64,000 nt of DNA from Gentiana macrophylla. Lineage: Eukaryota; Streptophyta; Magnoliopsida; Gentianales; Gentianaceae. This document shows, in pieces, positions 1-10,632 of the stretch. A program made the position numbers and the translations under genes. Location: contig JAOBSW010001034.1 of NCBI GenBank assembly GCA_026214975.1, positions 62,001-126,000 on the forward strand. The letters are read 5' to 3'. The notes beneath the pieces were generated by a model that saw nothing but the letters and a program-made list of their open reading frames with translations, made no database searches and was not told the origin of the DNA. Position 1 is the stretch's first letter. Every line of letters begins with the position of its first letter.

Positions 1-50
1 GTTACTTGCTTGGACTATCGATTTTTCTAATCGTCAAATCATAAGACCAA

Positions 51-440
51 AGCTCCCACTAGTTTATCGGTTCCAAATACCGTCTATCTAGCAACACTTT
101 GTATTTATGATTTTTCAAAGATTAGAACATCACGTAGAACTAAGCTCCCACTAGTTTATCAGTTCCAAATACTGTCTAACTAGCAATGCTGTGTTCATGA
201 TGTTCCAGAACTAAGCTCCCACTAGTTTATCAGTTCCAAATACTGTCTAACTAGTAACGCCTTATTCTTGTTTTTCCAATAAATGGAGAAACTCATGTGC
301 ATCTATTACACATTTCTAATGATTCAGAAAAACAACAAATCATAAGACTAAGGCTCCCACTAGTTTATCAGTTCCAAATACCGTCTAACTAGCAACGCCT
401 TATGTATATGATTTTCCAATTTTTCAATTTAGAATTTGTT
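51..440. repeat. Four-copy tandem repeat inside the LARD-like element
   Basis: A conserved unit of about 50 bp beginning AGCTCCCACTAGTTTATC starts at 51, 143, 214 and 352. Each unit continues with TTCCAAATAC and GTCTAACTAGCAA-like sequence and then a variable AT-rich spacer, so the period varies (92, 71 and 138 bp). Copies 1 and 4 also share the bases just upstream (AATCATAAGAC). The spacing is too irregular and the units too degenerate for satellite DNA or a CRISPR array. Confidence 0.85.
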
Positions 441-2004
441 GTGTAATTACACTTTTAAAATTCACTAAATGAATTTTATATGATAGTCCTATGTCATCTT
501 TTGTAAACTAAGTATGGTCGTCTCTCGTTCAACACGAGTGACACCCGTGACATACCTATACTATGTCACTTAAGTTTTTAAAGGCTCAAGGGAAAAATCT
601 CTTCCGAAAAATTAACTGCATTTGATAATTACAACGTACTTGTTACTCTCCACATTTTTAATGAAGTCCTATTACTAACAGTTTAGTAGCCTAGAGATTT
701 AGTTGTAAATAAAATGACAGAAAATTAAATTCAAAAGTAAATTTTCACTACTAGAATTTTATTTTAGGAATAATAAACTTGTTTAAAGTCTATCCTACCA
801 TTCCAAGGATTTTAATCTCACACCTCAGTGCCGCCGCAGGGTCAGTCAAAGAGGTGACGATTAAACTGAGACAATCTCTCTCAATGATTAAGCTTCGAGA
901 ATCGAACATCTCACGGGAATCAGACATCCCGGGCCTTACTCATTGATTACCTTCCTTTTCTAGCCTAGATATTTGAAAATATCCATAAAAAGTATGACCT
1001 ACTATATCGAGATCTCAAAGTCGCCCGAGTATGCGCGCGGTGTCGGTCGGTGACTCAAGCAGTACCGAAATCCTATCCTTCGGAAGCCAAGCCTTGAATT
1101 TTGATAGGGGTGAACACCACTGCAGGGGGCGGAATCAAAGCGGCTCGGCGTCACCCTTCTCTCACGTGCTTGCACCTATAGTAGAGGCCGTGGGGTTGGC
1201 TGTCGCCTTCCCGCTCCCACTCAATATTTTGAAAAAGTGGTGGGTTTACTAATTACGGTTTCGGTCTTGACAATAGGAAACAATAAATCAAAGTACTCGA
1301 GCGAGGGTCGGTTATGTAGGCAAGCCCTCGCCGTCTTATTCGTTGGAACATATGTGACGATTCGGTCAATCCGGCAAGAAAAGCCCCGTTTAGCCCGAAG
1401 GCTTATCGGCTATGTTAAGTCTGTCGAGGCTGGCATAACGTACATCACACGTGGAGTGGAGTCGATTGAGCGAAGCTTCGGTTGAACTCGCCCAACCATG
1501 GTTAGACCATTTCGAACCCATGTGCTAAGATTCTCCGATTTCTAAATTGTCACCCAAAAGCGTAATCTCGTTTACTGTTTAAGGTGGGTTCTTTGAGAAG
1601 CCATCACCGAAAAGCTCAACGATTTATCCAAGTGGGATTCACGAGAATCCATCACTAAAATCGTAACGATTGACAAAAACCGGTTCCTCGGTTTTAATAA
1701 TTAGTTACTTAATTAATTAACTACCACATATTAATTAAATAAGCATTTAAACTAATTATACGAGTTATACATGCCTAATTTATTCGAAATAAACTAGCTA
1801 CATGTATGCATTGGAGTGGAATCATGATATGATGCATGTCATGGCAATTTTCCGGTTCTATCACATAATTTCGATCATACACGAAAAAATAACGGAAAAA
1901 TTAAACACCGAGATGGATCGTTGGTACCCCCGTATCTAACCTATTAAAAAAAACAAACAAACCCTAACTAGGGTTTAAAATTTTCTGATCTGCTGCTGCT
2001 GCGT
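441..2004. other. Internal non-coding stretch of the LARD-like element
   Basis: No gene is supported here. Open frames of 60-80 codons on the plus strand (for example 1031-1252 and 1237-1485) have no recognisable domain. The region contains a moderately GC-rich block at about 820-1500, in contrast to AT-rich sequence on both sides, which suggests a conserved untranslated part of the element. Confidence 0.6.
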
Positions 2005-2475
2005 TTTGTCGATGATCGGACATCCAAACGAACTTTGATCGTCACGAAACTTTATGGACCTGTTTTTCACTCCTCCTACTTGAATATGGACGGTTGGATC
2101 TGAGTTTTGATGGTCCAAGTGATCCCAGCAAGCCGCCGATCCAACTGCTGCATCTGTTTATAACTGCGGCAAAGCAGTGTCTTCCCGGGGACGATCGGGC
2201 ATCGAGACAAATACCGATCGACCTGAAATTTTTATGGATTGTTCATAACTCCATGGTAGTCGATCTGAATGGTCGGATCTTCGTTTTAACGGTCCAATCT
2301 CTTCCAGAAATTCGACGAACTCACAGCTAGGGTTTTAATGCCTGCTGTGCTTTTCTGTTACAGCAGCAACTTTATAGCAGCGATCGGACATCGAGATTGA
2401 CTCCGATCGTCACGAAATTTTGAAGGAATGTTCTTCAACTTTTATTCTTCATTCTGACCGGAGGGATTGTCGTTT
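2005..2475 (-). repeat. Three degenerate ~185-bp tandem repeats downstream of the primer site
   Basis: Units beginning with GATCGGACATCNA-like sequence occur near 2014, 2196 and 2383. Each is followed by (T/C)CGATCGTCACGAAA-like sequence, a 'tttatgga' or 'ttgaagga' block and a TTTTAACGGTCCAA-like block. They lie 300-770 bp inside the element on its sense (minus) strand, where autonomous relatives keep leader sequence before gag. Confidence 0.65.
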
Positions 2476-2760
2476 CAACGGCTCAAACTCCGGGAAAAAA
2501 TAAAAATAATAAACGGAACAACAACAAAACAGATCTACTTCTAGGAAATTAAAATTACAAAATTTCCTATACTCATATAAACGAATTTATATGAGTTTAC
2601 AATAGATCTAATGAGTAAACAATACCAACCCCAATCCATCTCTTCAACCACAACATATCAAAGAATTCATCATCATGATTTTCGAAATAAAACAATGCAA
2701 TCTAAACATGCAATTTCCACTCCTAGATCTAAAATTCACATACTTTGATTGATAGATCAA

Positions 2761-2776
2761 AGGCTCCGATACCACT
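2761..2776 (-). other. Primer-binding site, tRNA-Met type
   Basis: On the minus strand, directly after the LTR end CATCCTACA, comes AGTGGTATCGGAGCC. Apart from one base it matches TGGTATCAGAGC, the usual plant copia primer site complementary to initiator tRNA-Met. It fixes the right-to-left orientation of the element. Confidence 0.8.
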
Positions 2777-4560
2777 TGTAGGATGTAATATCTCCGGATG
2801 GATCAAAGATCCACCCGACACTGCAATGTGAAACTACAAGATCTAGATCTAACAACCAAAATACATAAGTAAATAGATCTAACCTACGAGGGGTTAGATC
2901 ACCAACCTTTTATGATGAAAACGTCAAGAACAAGTTGAGAAGCCAAAGTCTTCCAAGCGTGTGTCTCCAAGCACCACCAGATGGATGGTGTTTCATGCCG
3001 CCGGACCTCCTCGATATGCTGAGAAAAATCCGAAGATTTTTCCAACTCAACCCTAAGAATAGAGGCCGAAATTTTCAGCCAATTTCTCTTGTGAATAGTA
3101 GCGTGAATAGTGATTTTTGGTACAATGGAGAACTCATCTTATATAGGAAAGAGATCCTTGTTCCACAAGGATTTAATTTAATTAATGGATAATCAATCAA
3201 ATAAATCTTTTTCCATAAAAGATAAATCTAATATTTTCCCAAACAAATTAGGATAAATAAAAGATCATTATCTAATATTCCATGAATTATCATTTAACAA
3301 ATAAATGATTAAATCATACATTAAATAATTATCCAAGAAAACTAATTTCTTTCTAATTATTTAATCACCAAAAATGCGCCCCTTTTTTATTAAATATGGC
3401 CACACGCATTTTTCCACACATTGGGCCGAGTCCACGAAAAATTTATTTTCCATGTTTTTAATCATTTAGTCCAACTAAACAATTAATCCACATATCAATT
3501 AAACAGTGCAATGCTACTATTTAATTATAATCGAGGTGCAACGACGAGAAACCTATATGCTATATTAGGAGCCACGTCGGGACCATGGACCCATATTCAG
3601 TAGCTACAATAAATCGAATAATATTATCCGTCAGACCGAACAATAATATTCAATCTATTAATTCCGGGATTACACCACCATAAACCCGGCGAACTCTGCG
3701 AATATAGATAACTTACACTCAACCATGAGTTGATAAGGTGTCCATTGATATAATCATTACATACGGATAAATCCTCCATAGACTGTTCATTTCGAGTCGG
3801 GATATTTCCGTGAACCCTTCTCGAAACATATTATCCTTATCTACCATTAACCCCCTAGTGATTAATTAGTTCACATACCAGACTAGTAGCTAATTAGTCT
3901 AACATGAACTCCGCGGATCGATCAGTTTCTAGGATTAACAAATAAGAGAAGCTGTGCATCTACTTCCCGAGGAAGGAATGGATTCCATATCGTGATAGCA
4001 CGGACTACTCACTCATTCGCATAGAGAGCCAACGAGAAGTGTTGGACCACATACTTCGAAGTGATCCTTACTAACACATCAAACTCTACCCTAGTCTAAG
4101 CAGTTGTCTGTGATCACCTCAGGATTGAGATTGATCCATATATGATCATCTTGTGATTCGATAAGACTTCTCGATCACGGAATTATATCGAGAACTCAAA
4201 TCAAATCGGTCCAACCCTATATGATTATCATCATATATAAATGCCCCACTAGGTACCCTATTACCGACAGTCCGGATAAGACTGTCACACCTAAAGTGTT
4301 CTGGGCGCATTATTAGCATATTAATCATGAGACCCGTACTCAGATTAATCAACGCTACGGACTAAGTTAATTTTAAATACATCTCACTAACTCAATCATC
4401 TTGTGTATAGCCATACACCTGAGTTATGTGATTACATAAATAAGTACTTAGGGTTTCAAGAAAGTGTCTTAATTATAAACATAAATGCATATAATAAGAT
4501 GAATTATTAATTCTGTCCTAAAACAATTACATAATTGTCTTTCGGGCACTACTCCTAACA
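2777..4560 (-). repeat. 5' LTR of the LARD-like element
   Basis: On the minus strand it starts TGTTAGGAGTAGTGCCCG at 4560 and ends CATCCTACA at 2777, next to the primer site. Blocks shared with the solo LTRs at 16357-18117 and 40775-42476 include the CCCGAAAGACAATT start, ACACTTTAGGTGTGACAGTC, and GTCGGGACCATGGACCCATA (plus-strand reading). A gene-like reading frame on the minus strand (4146-4352) lies inside this repeat and is not supported. Confidence 0.85.
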
Positions 4561-4889
4561 GTATATATATAGAATGTTTTACACTTTCATAATCTCATTA
4601 TTCATTTTTTATTTTCAAAGAAACTTATAAAAAAAAAACATAAAAACACTCTCAACTACAAGATGATAATGGGGTAAACTTTATGTAAATTTCTGGAGCT
4701 ACATGTATCATTATTCATGACCTTATTGGCCAAGCTAGGACGCCCATGTTAATTAGTGAATGTGGAGTTAATTTGAGTAAACTATGTTTAGACGTAACTT
4801 GGAATTTTGCAGTGTCACAATATGATCATTGCTGTAAAACTACGGTAAAATAAATTCAAACAAAAAGGAATTGAAACACAAGAAATTAC
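4561..4889. other. Non-coding flank or possible intron downstream of the secreted-protein exon
   Basis: AT-rich sequence between the LTR and the exon at 4890-5061. On the minus strand it begins with a possible splice donor (GGTAATTTC). I cannot identify a convincing second exon. The LTR insertion at 4560 may have removed the rest of the gene. Confidence 0.4.
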
Positions 4890-5061
4890 CATGTGATTTT
4901 CCAACATTGACATCTTTTCCAGCATTAATCCAACGATTGTTATCAGCATCAAGCTTCCATTCATTTTCATTTTTGACTACACCTTCTTCAGAAATGGCAT
5001 GAGACCGAGAGGCAAATGCAATAACGAATGCGATAATAATTATGAAAACTTTGTCTGCCAT
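4890..5061 (-). CDS. First exon of a putative small secreted protein
   Basis: The frame starts at ATG 5061 (MADKVF); an upstream in-frame ATG at 5073 is less likely. The first ~22 residues look like a signal peptide: Lys near the start, a run of Ile/Val/Ala/Phe, then SRSHA before ISEEG. The next ~35 residues are polar with two Trp (NEWKLD, NNRWINAGKD). The frame can be left at a GT donor (CATG|GTAATTTC, exon end 4890). A TATA-like box lies about 85 bp upstream. I do not recognise the family. It may be a truncated gene, because an LTR begins 330 bp downstream. A chance frame is possible, but signal peptide, donor and TATA box agree. Confidence 0.45.
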
Positions 5062-5145
5062 TAAATCTTGCAATGCGCTTACTAGCTATATGAAAGATTT
5101 AGGGGAGATCGACCTGATTACGTTTAATTATTTCCATAATCTCAA

Positions 5146-5153
5146 TTTATATA
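5146..5153 (-). promoter_or_regulatory. TATA-box-like element for the exon at 4890-5061
   Basis: The minus strand reads TATATAAA here, about 85 bp upstream of ATG 5061, leaving room for a 5' UTR of about 50-60 bases. AT-rich surroundings make a chance match possible. Confidence 0.35.
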
Positions 5154-5359
5154 CAAATTATTCCTAGCATTGATAATGTCAATCTGTCGGCAAGCAGCTA
5201 GGTCTATCTAGCACCGCCAAACTAGATGACAAACAAATGACCTGGTCCCTAATTCGATTAAAAAAGGGAAACTTGAAGAAATATGCTCGAAAAGTAAGTG
5301 TTTGGGAAAAATATGCTCGAAAAGTAGTTACTCGGAAAATATGCTTTCAGGGCCGCATT

Positions 5360-5625
5360 TGTGGAAAGTGATCTAAATCACTTTATTAAGGCTAATTGAT
5401 GAATCGAAAAGGAACGACGACGGGAAGAACTAGGGTTCTTCTCCCAGGAAAAATAAAACGGGTGGAGCTTTTATTAATTTGTGATGTAAAATTGTTTTCT
5501 CACAGGTACACAAAACGACACCTGACCTATTTATATCTATAGGAAGTACAGCTCCCAAAATACAAAAATATAAAATAAATACAGTACAATACTAATACTA
5601 AGGTTGACTACTAAAATACTCAACA
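5360..5625 (-). repeat. 3' LTR of copia A
   Basis: Starts TGTTGAGTATTTTAG on the minus strand at 5625, directly after the purine tract, and ends CTTTCCACA at 5360. It matches 10060-10327 with a few substitutions and small indels, for example a 3-bp difference near 5417 (GACGACGGG versus GACGGG). Confidence 0.9.
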
Positions 5626-5632
5626 CCCCCTC

Positions 5633-7816
5633 TCAAGATGGACTTGGAGAACAATAAATGTCGCGCATATGAAAGCGACTAAGTAAAGAGTGGAACAATG
5701 GACTATCCAAAGCCTTGGTGAAGATATCCGCGAGTTGATGCAAGGTGGAAACGGGAACGAGTTGTAGAAGGCCATCTTGAATCTTCTCACGTACTAAATG
5801 ACAGTCGATTTCGATGTGTTTGGTCCGTTCGTGAAAAACGGGGTTGTGGGCGAGGTGGACTGCACTGATATTATCACAGTGTAAACGAATAGGTGTAGGA
5901 AAAGGCATGCGAAAATCCTCAGCAAGAAAGCATAGCCAACGTATTTCGCATACCGCCAAAGCTAAGGCCCTGTACTCCGCTTCGGTAGAACTACGAGAAA
6001 CTGTTGTTTGTTTCTTTGATTTCCAAGAGACCAACGAGTTACCAATGAACATACAATACCCGGTTATACTACGGCGAGTGTCTTTGCAGGCACCCCAATC
6101 GGAATCGGCGAAACCCGACAAAACAAGAGAATTATTAGCTGAGTAAAACAACCCCTTGCCTGGTGCAGCTTTTATATATCGCAAAACCTGCTGGGCTGTG
6201 TGAAAATGGTGGACTGTTGGAGCATCGAGAAACTGACTAAGTTGTTGCGTGACGTAGGAGATGTCCGGACGTGTAATAGTAAGGTACAACAGTTTCCCAA
6301 CTAAGCTACGGTAGGTAGTATTATCACTTAACAATTCAGAATCACCATGATAAAGGGACACCTTAGATTTCATGGGTGTGGCTGCCCCTTTACAATCTAA
6401 CAAGTCAAATGTCTCCAAAAGATTAAGAGCGTATTTACGTTGCGAAATGACAATAGCAGAAGAAGAGCGGGAAATCTCCAAACCAAGAAAAAATTTAAGT
6501 TCACCCAAGTCCTTGATTTTAAACAGGTTGTGCAAGTAAGTTTTCAGTTCAGTAATCAAATTCATAGAATTTCCAGCCAACACGATGTCGTCAACGTAAA
6601 CCAAAGCAATTAAAAAATCAGTACCAACCGTTTTATTGAATAAGCTATGATCGTGTTGAGATTGTACGTACCCCAAATTCTGAAGCTCCAAAGTAAGTTT
6701 GTGATTCCATTGGCGGCTCACCTGCTTGAGACCGTACAAAGATTTTTTTAACCGACAGACTTGATTTGGTTTAGGCATTTGAAAACCGGGAGGCAACTTC
6801 ATGTAAACCTCCTCATCGAGATCCCCATGAAGGAAGGCGTTGTTCACGTCCAATTGATGTAGCAACCACCCCATTGCTGTAGCTAAAGCCAACAAACTAT
6901 GAATCGTAGTCACTTTTGCTATGGGAGAAAAAGTCTCCTCGTAATCAATACCGGGTACTTGCGTGTAGCCTTTCGGCACTAAACGTGCTTTATACCGTTC
7001 AATTGTCCCATCCGCATTGTACTTGACTTTATAGACCCACTTATAACGGATGGGTTTTTTTTCTTTTGGTAAATCTACGATATCCCAAGTCTTGGTAGCT
7101 TCTAAAGCATCTATTTCCTTCTTCATAGCGTCCTTCCATTCAGGGCTGAGAATGGCTTGGTTATATGTTTGGGGCTCAGCTATCTTATCAATGGTAGCAA
7201 CGAACGCCGAGTGAGAATCTGACAATTGTGTATAGTTAAGGGCTGAATCTAAAGTGTGAGGAGACACCCATTTTTGAGTTTGGGCACAAAGATAATCTTC
7301 CAAATAAGTTGGAGGACGGCGAGTGCGTGTGGGTCGTTGAGTAGGAGCTGAAATTGAATCAACTTCTTGTTGTTCAGGACCTTCATTATCAATAGAACCT
7401 GACGGATTCTCATGCAAACTTGATGGTGATGCATCATCATGTACTAAGTCAAAATCCTCAATATGGTCCAGGTCTGAACCTAAGCAAGGTGTGGGGAAGG
7501 AATCTGAAGTACTCATGTGGTCTTGTTCATGTCTAGAGTGGAAGGGAAAGACCATCTCATGGAAGAGGACATCTCTAGAGATGAAAATCTCCCTAGTTGC
7601 TAAATCTAGGAGAATGTAACCCTTGGATGTTTCTGACATTCCCAAATTAACACAAGTCCTAGCTCTTGTATCAAACTTACTTCTATCTCTTGTTAAGGTT
7701 GATGCAAAAACTAGACAGCCCAGCACCCGTAAATGTTTGACCTCCGGAGCTTGGTTATGAAGCAGCTGAAAAGGTGTACTGTTCTTCAATATTGGTGTTG
7801 GAGTGATATTAATCAT
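5633..7816 (-). CDS. Copia A reverse transcriptase and RNase H (pol C-terminal part)
   Basis: A 727-residue open frame. Residues 1-90 are the end of integrase (VLGCLVFAS, typical of copia) followed by a Ser/Pro/Asp-rich linker. Reverse transcriptase starts near residue 240 (TWDIVDLP, then [12 protein letters not shown]), with [11 protein letters not shown] at 321-331 and the catalytic YVDD at 407-410. RNase H follows from about residue 565 ([12 protein letters not shown], then STEAEYRAL) and ends with the [13 protein letters not shown] region. The frame ends at 5633, seven bases before the 3' LTR. It is the longest intact frame of this element and keeps its catalytic residues. The upstream integrase is in another frame, so no full polyprotein can be read. 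Confidence 0.93.
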   Translation of the reverse strand: MINITPTPILKNSTPFQLLHNQAPEVKHLRVLGCLVFASTLTRDRSKFDTRARTCVNLGMSETSKGYILLDLATREIFISRDVLFHEMVFPFHSRHEQDHMSTSDSFPTPCLGSDLDHIEDFDLVHDDASPSSLHENPSGSIDNEGPEQQEVDSISAPTQRPTRTRRPPTYLEDYLCAQTQKWVSPHTLDSALNYTQLSDSHSAFVATIDKIAEPQTYNQAILSPEWKDAMKKEIDALEATKTWDIVDLPKEKKPIRYKWVYKVKYNADGTIERYKARLVPKGYTQVPGIDYEETFSPIAKVTTIHSLLALATAMGWLLHQLDVNNAFLHGDLDEEVYMKLPPGFQMPKPNQVCRLKKSLYGLKQVSRQWNHKLTLELQNLGYVQSQHDHSLFNKTVGTDFLIALVYVDDIVLAGNSMNLITELKTYLHNLFKIKDLGELKFFLGLEISRSSSAIVISQRKYALNLLETFDLLDCKGAATPMKSKVSLYHGDSELLSDNTTYRSLVGKLLYLTITRPDISYVTQQLSQFLDAPTVHHFHTAQQVLRYIKAAPGKGLFYSANNSLVLSGFADSDWGACKDTRRSITGYCMFIGNSLVSWKSKKQTTVSRSSTEAEYRALALAVCEIRWLCFLAEDFRMPFPTPIRLHCDNISAVHLAHNPVFHERTKHIEIDCHLVREKIQDGLLQLVPVSTLHQLADIFTKALDSPLFHSLLSRFHMRDIYCSPSPS

Positions 7817-7869
7817 CTTGACAGCGTGCTGAACACAATGTCCCCAGTATGGGATAGGCAGGTTTGCTT

Positions 7870-8493
7870 GAAATTTAGGGCTCTAGCTACGTTTAGAATA
7901 TGCTGATGCTTTCTCTCCACAACCCCATTTTGTTGTGGAGTAGAAGTACAACTCTCTTGGTGTATGATCCCATTCTCATTCTAGAACTCTATCCATCTGA
8001 ACTCTGCCCCATTATCCGATCTTATTATCTTGATTTTCTTGTTAAATTGTGTTAACACATATGTATAAAACCCCTGTATTAGAGGACGGATTTCTGCCTT
8101 TGACTTAACCAAATAAACCCACGTAAAATGGCTATAATCATCAACAACTGTCATAATATATTGATGCCCAAAAACAGTAGGATGCCTGTACGGACCCCAC
8201 AAATCCATATGAATTAGATCAAAACAAGACTCAGCTGAACTAGTACTTAAAGGAAATGACAGACGCTTCATTCTCGCATGTGGGCACACATAACAAATAC
8301 TATCACTATCTGGTAGAAGCACCTCACCATGAGTTTGTTTTAGCACACTCATTCTCTGATGAGACATGTGACATAAACGTAGGTGCCACAACAAATCTTT
8401 ATTGGGGACAATATCAAAAGAAGTACTAGTATTACTACATACTACTTTGACCTTCTCTTCTGCTGCTGTGTTCCAACACTCTCCATCCATCAA
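7870..8493 (-). pseudogene. Copia A gag-pre-integrase domain and integrase, frameshifted
   Basis: The 8493-7981 frame contains the pre-integrase zinc region (LLWHLRLCHMSHQRMSVLK, then a CxxC) and the integrase core start (HMDLWGPYRHPTVFGHQY) with RSDNGAEF, the second catalytic Asp region. A stop follows at 7981. The third motif ([12 protein letters not shown]) can be read a little further on, down to about 7900, and the frame shifts again before 7816. The first and second Asp and the Glu are all visible, so decay is recent or limited. Confidence 0.88.
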
Positions 8494-8547
8494 GTATAAC
8501 CCTTCTTTCTTCTTAGCTATACCAATCTTCAGCCCAGTGGTCCTCTC

Positions 8548-8823
8548 CTATATGTTGCACAATCCATCCACAAACAAAACAGAAAGTTTTGTATCAGCAG
8601 TAAACTTTCCCAATGAAATCAAATTGTAGTGAAATGCAGGTACACACAAGACCTCATTTAACACTAATTTTTCATTTATTCTCACAGTCCCTATGTGTGA
8701 CACATTTACAACATCACCATTTGGGAGACTGACTGTAACCCCATGTACTTTGTGAATTTTCTCAAACAAACAAACAGAGTAAGCAACATGGTCTGTTGCC
8801 CCTGAATCCACAATCCAGGAACT
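8548..8823 (-). pseudogene. Copia A aspartic protease
   Basis: The frame contains WIVDSGATDHV, the retropepsin active-site motif of copia elements, then LPNGDVVNVSHIGTV and VLCVPAFHYNLISLGK, the standard end of the domain. It is separated from gag (ending 8835) by a stop and from integrase by a stop at 8548, so it is not linked to either in one frame. Confidence 0.88.
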
Positions 8824-8834
8824 ACAAGTATACC

Positions 8835-10043
8835 TTACAGCTCTTTGTCATTTTGTTTGAAGCTGGTTGTCATGAGGCTAGTTTGATTCACAGTATGATC
8901 TCTGTCAGGCTTCTCATCAAAGTTCATCATGTCTAAGAATCTTGTTAATTTCTGGAGCTGTTGTGCATTGAGTCCAAATCCTCCATCATTAACCTTGTCA
9001 TGCTCTGATTTTTGAAATCTTTCATCACCTCTTGTTCCTTCATCCCTTTCTGTGAGATTGACTCTTCTCTTGGGCTTCCAACCTGGTGGATACCCATTCT
9101 TTTTGTAGCAGTCTTCAATTGTGTGTCCATTGAAACCACAAAAGGAACACTGAACCTTTTTATAGAGGCCGCTTTTCTGATTTCCTTCCCACTTGGACTG
9201 TCCTCTGTTGTTTCCAAAGTCTACATTGCATCTGTTCGCAAACACTGCTGACTGTGTAGTTTGAGGATGATTAATTGTATACTCAAGCTGCCTTTCATGT
9301 TGGATGCTCATGGCAAAAGCATCACTGATGTTAGGGAGGGGCTTCATTAGCAGGATTTGTGACTTCACAGGAGCAAAAGACTCATTCAATCCTTTTACAA
9401 ACCTAATAACATACTCTGACTCAATATAGCAAACGAAGATCGGTATCACCTTACATGTGCATCTGATTTCGCAAGTACAGCTAGGTATGGGTCTCAGCAC
9501 CATTATTTCATCCCATATTGTCTTCAATTGAGCAAAATACTTAGTCACGGACTGATTCCCCTGAGTAATTTGATTCACCTCTTTTAATAGATCAGATAGT
9601 CTAAAAGAATCCATGTTTGAGTACCTTCGGTGCAGATCTTCCCATATGTCCTTCGCTGTGTTAATCCAGATTATGCTCTTCCTTATTGCCGGTGATACAG
9701 ACTTCGTAATCCACGCCATCACCGTCGTATCACATTGGTCCCACCGTGCTATCATTCTCTCGTCTTCAGTAGGTCTCAGAATCGCACCATTGACGAACCC
9801 TAGCTTATTCTTCATGATTAAGGACATACGCATGGACCTGCTCCACGAATGAAAATTCCTGTCGTCCAAAGGTGGATCTACCAACGCGAGGCCTGGATTC
9901 TCGCTTGGATGCACATAATACGGATTCAAAGGCTCACCCTCTTCAGGAATTCGAACCAAACGATCATTCGCCTTCTCTGATTTAATCAAAAAAGAACTTC
10001 GCGAACAAAAACAAATTGAAGAAAACGACTCCGGATATCTCAA
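8835..10043 (-). CDS. Copia A gag
   Basis: A 402-residue frame that starts 3 bases from the primer site. The central part (residues ~60-260) is the plant copia gag fold (NFHSWSRSMRMSLIMKNKLGF, then IWEDLHRRYS and FVKGLNESF). Near residue 300 is a zinc knuckle CSFCGFNGHTIEDC followed by YPPGW. Gag binds the element RNA and forms the cytoplasmic particle. The reading frame looks complete, including its C-terminal tail. The true start may be downstream, because the first ~30 residues come from sequence next to the primer site. Confidence 0.9.
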   Translation of the reverse strand: MRYPESFSSICFCSRSSFLIKSEKANDRLVRIPEEGEPLNPYYVHPSENPGLALVDPPLDDRNFHSWSRSMRMSLIMKNKLGFVNGAILRPTEDERMIARWDQCDTTVMAWITKSVSPAIRKSIIWINTAKDIWEDLHRRYSNMDSFRLSDLLKEVNQITQGNQSVTKYFAQLKTIWDEIMVLRPIPSCTCEIRCTCKVIPIFVCYIESEYVIRFVKGLNESFAPVKSQILLMKPLPNISDAFAMSIQHERQLEYTINHPQTTQSAVFANRCNVDFGNNRGQSKWEGNQKSGLYKKVQCSFCGFNGHTIEDCYKKNGYPPGWKPKRRVNLTERDEGTRGDERFQKSEHDKVNDGGFGLNAQQLQKLTRFLDMMNFDEKPDRDHTVNQTSLMTTSFKQNDKEL

Positions 10044-10045
10044 AT

Positions 10046-10059
10046 CTTCTCTGATACCA
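10046..10059 (-). other. Primer-binding site of copia A
   Basis: TGGTATCAGAGAAG on the minus strand immediately after the LTR end CTTTCCACA; complementary to the 3' end of initiator tRNA-Met. Confidence 0.9.
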
Positions 10060-10331
10060 TGTGGAAAGTGATCTAAATCACTCTATTAAGGCTAATTGAT
10101 GAATCGAAAAGGATCGACGGGAAGAACTAGGGTTCTTCTCCCAGGCAAAATAAAACGGGTGGAGCTTTTATTAATTTGTGATGTAAAATTGTTTTTTCAC
10201 AGGTACACAAATTAAAACGACATCTGACCTATTTATATCTATAGGAAGTACAGCTCCCAAAATAAAAAAATATAAAATAAATACAGTACAATACTAATAC
10301 TAAGGTAGACTACTAAAATACGACGCATGGA
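10060..10331 (-). repeat. 5' LTR of copia A
   Basis: Matches the left LTR up to CTACTAAAATAC. Its outermost bases (GACGCA, or GACGCATGGA if GCATT is the target duplication) differ from the expected TCAACA, so the exact end is uncertain by about 4 bp. Confidence 0.85.
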
Positions 10332-10632
10332 GCATTCGTGACGCATGCGTGCTGCACGCATCGCGAATGCGCCCCTGCAAGCATATTTTCCAAATAACTA
10401 CTTTTCGAGCATATTTTTCCTAAACACTTACTTTTCGAGCATATTTATTCAAGTTTCCCATAAGAGAAACTTGACATCATATGCCTTAAAAGTAACATAT
10501 CTCAATAATATGCTCCGTATAGAATATTTTGAAAAATATGCCTTCGACCCATATGCGTGGCATATGCGTGCATGGGATAGGAGGTCAACAAACAATTCAT
10601 TATATTCCATTTTTTGTCTTAATTTTTTTTTA

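Larger units (their letters stand above)
1..4560 (-). mobile_element. LARD-like LTR retrotransposon (5' LTR plus non-coding internal part)
   Basis: Read on the minus strand, a 1784-bp LTR (4560 to 2777) is followed by a tRNA-Met type primer site and then at least 2.76 kb of internal sequence that leaves the window. No gag or pol is visible in the internal part; the short open frames there match nothing I know. A long LTR with a non-coding internal region fits the non-autonomous LARD class. The LTR start and length resemble the Angela/BARE copia group, which is inference. Two solo LTRs of the same family lie at 16357-18117 and 40775-42476. The second LTR lies outside the window. Confidence 0.7.
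5360..10331 (-). mobile_element. Copia A: complete LTR retrotransposon, broken pol
   Basis: Two LTRs of about 270 bp in the same orientation flank gag, protease, integrase and reverse transcriptase/RNase H in the Ty1/copia order on the minus strand. A primer site (TGGTATCAGAG) adjoins the right LTR and a purine tract (AGAGGGGG) adjoins the left one. A possible 5-bp duplication, GCATT (5355-5359 and 10332-10336), flanks it, although the outer end of the right LTR has diverged from the expected TCAACA. The frame breaks between gag and protease and in integrase make it non-functional as written. Confidence 0.9.
5266..10459. repeat. Foldback element (~225 bp when empty) split by copia A
   Basis: The left arm (5266-5359) and the right arm (10337-10459, read in reverse) are well over 90% identical, both with two copies of ATATGCTCGAAAAGTA. 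The centre of the hairpin, near CGCATGCGTGCTGCACGCATCG at about 10342-10363, is itself palindromic. Copia A entered close to this centre. No transposase is present, so it is a non-autonomous foldback MITE. Confidence 0.75.

Noticed and set aside
51..440. CRISPR-like array of direct repeats
   Set aside because: Units vary, spacing is irregular (71-138 bp), and the setting is a plant retroelement.
1031..1485. Two overlapping plus-strand frames of 73 and 82 codons in a GC-richer block
   Set aside because: No motif, no supporting start context, and they lie in the interior of a minus-strand retroelement; composition explains the open frames.
4146..4352. 68-codon minus-strand frame
   Set aside because: Lies wholly within the LTR 2777-4560 and is broken in the two related solo LTRs.
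5844..6146. 100-codon plus-strand frame
   Set aside because: Antisense to copia A RNase H, whose motifs are clear on the other strand.
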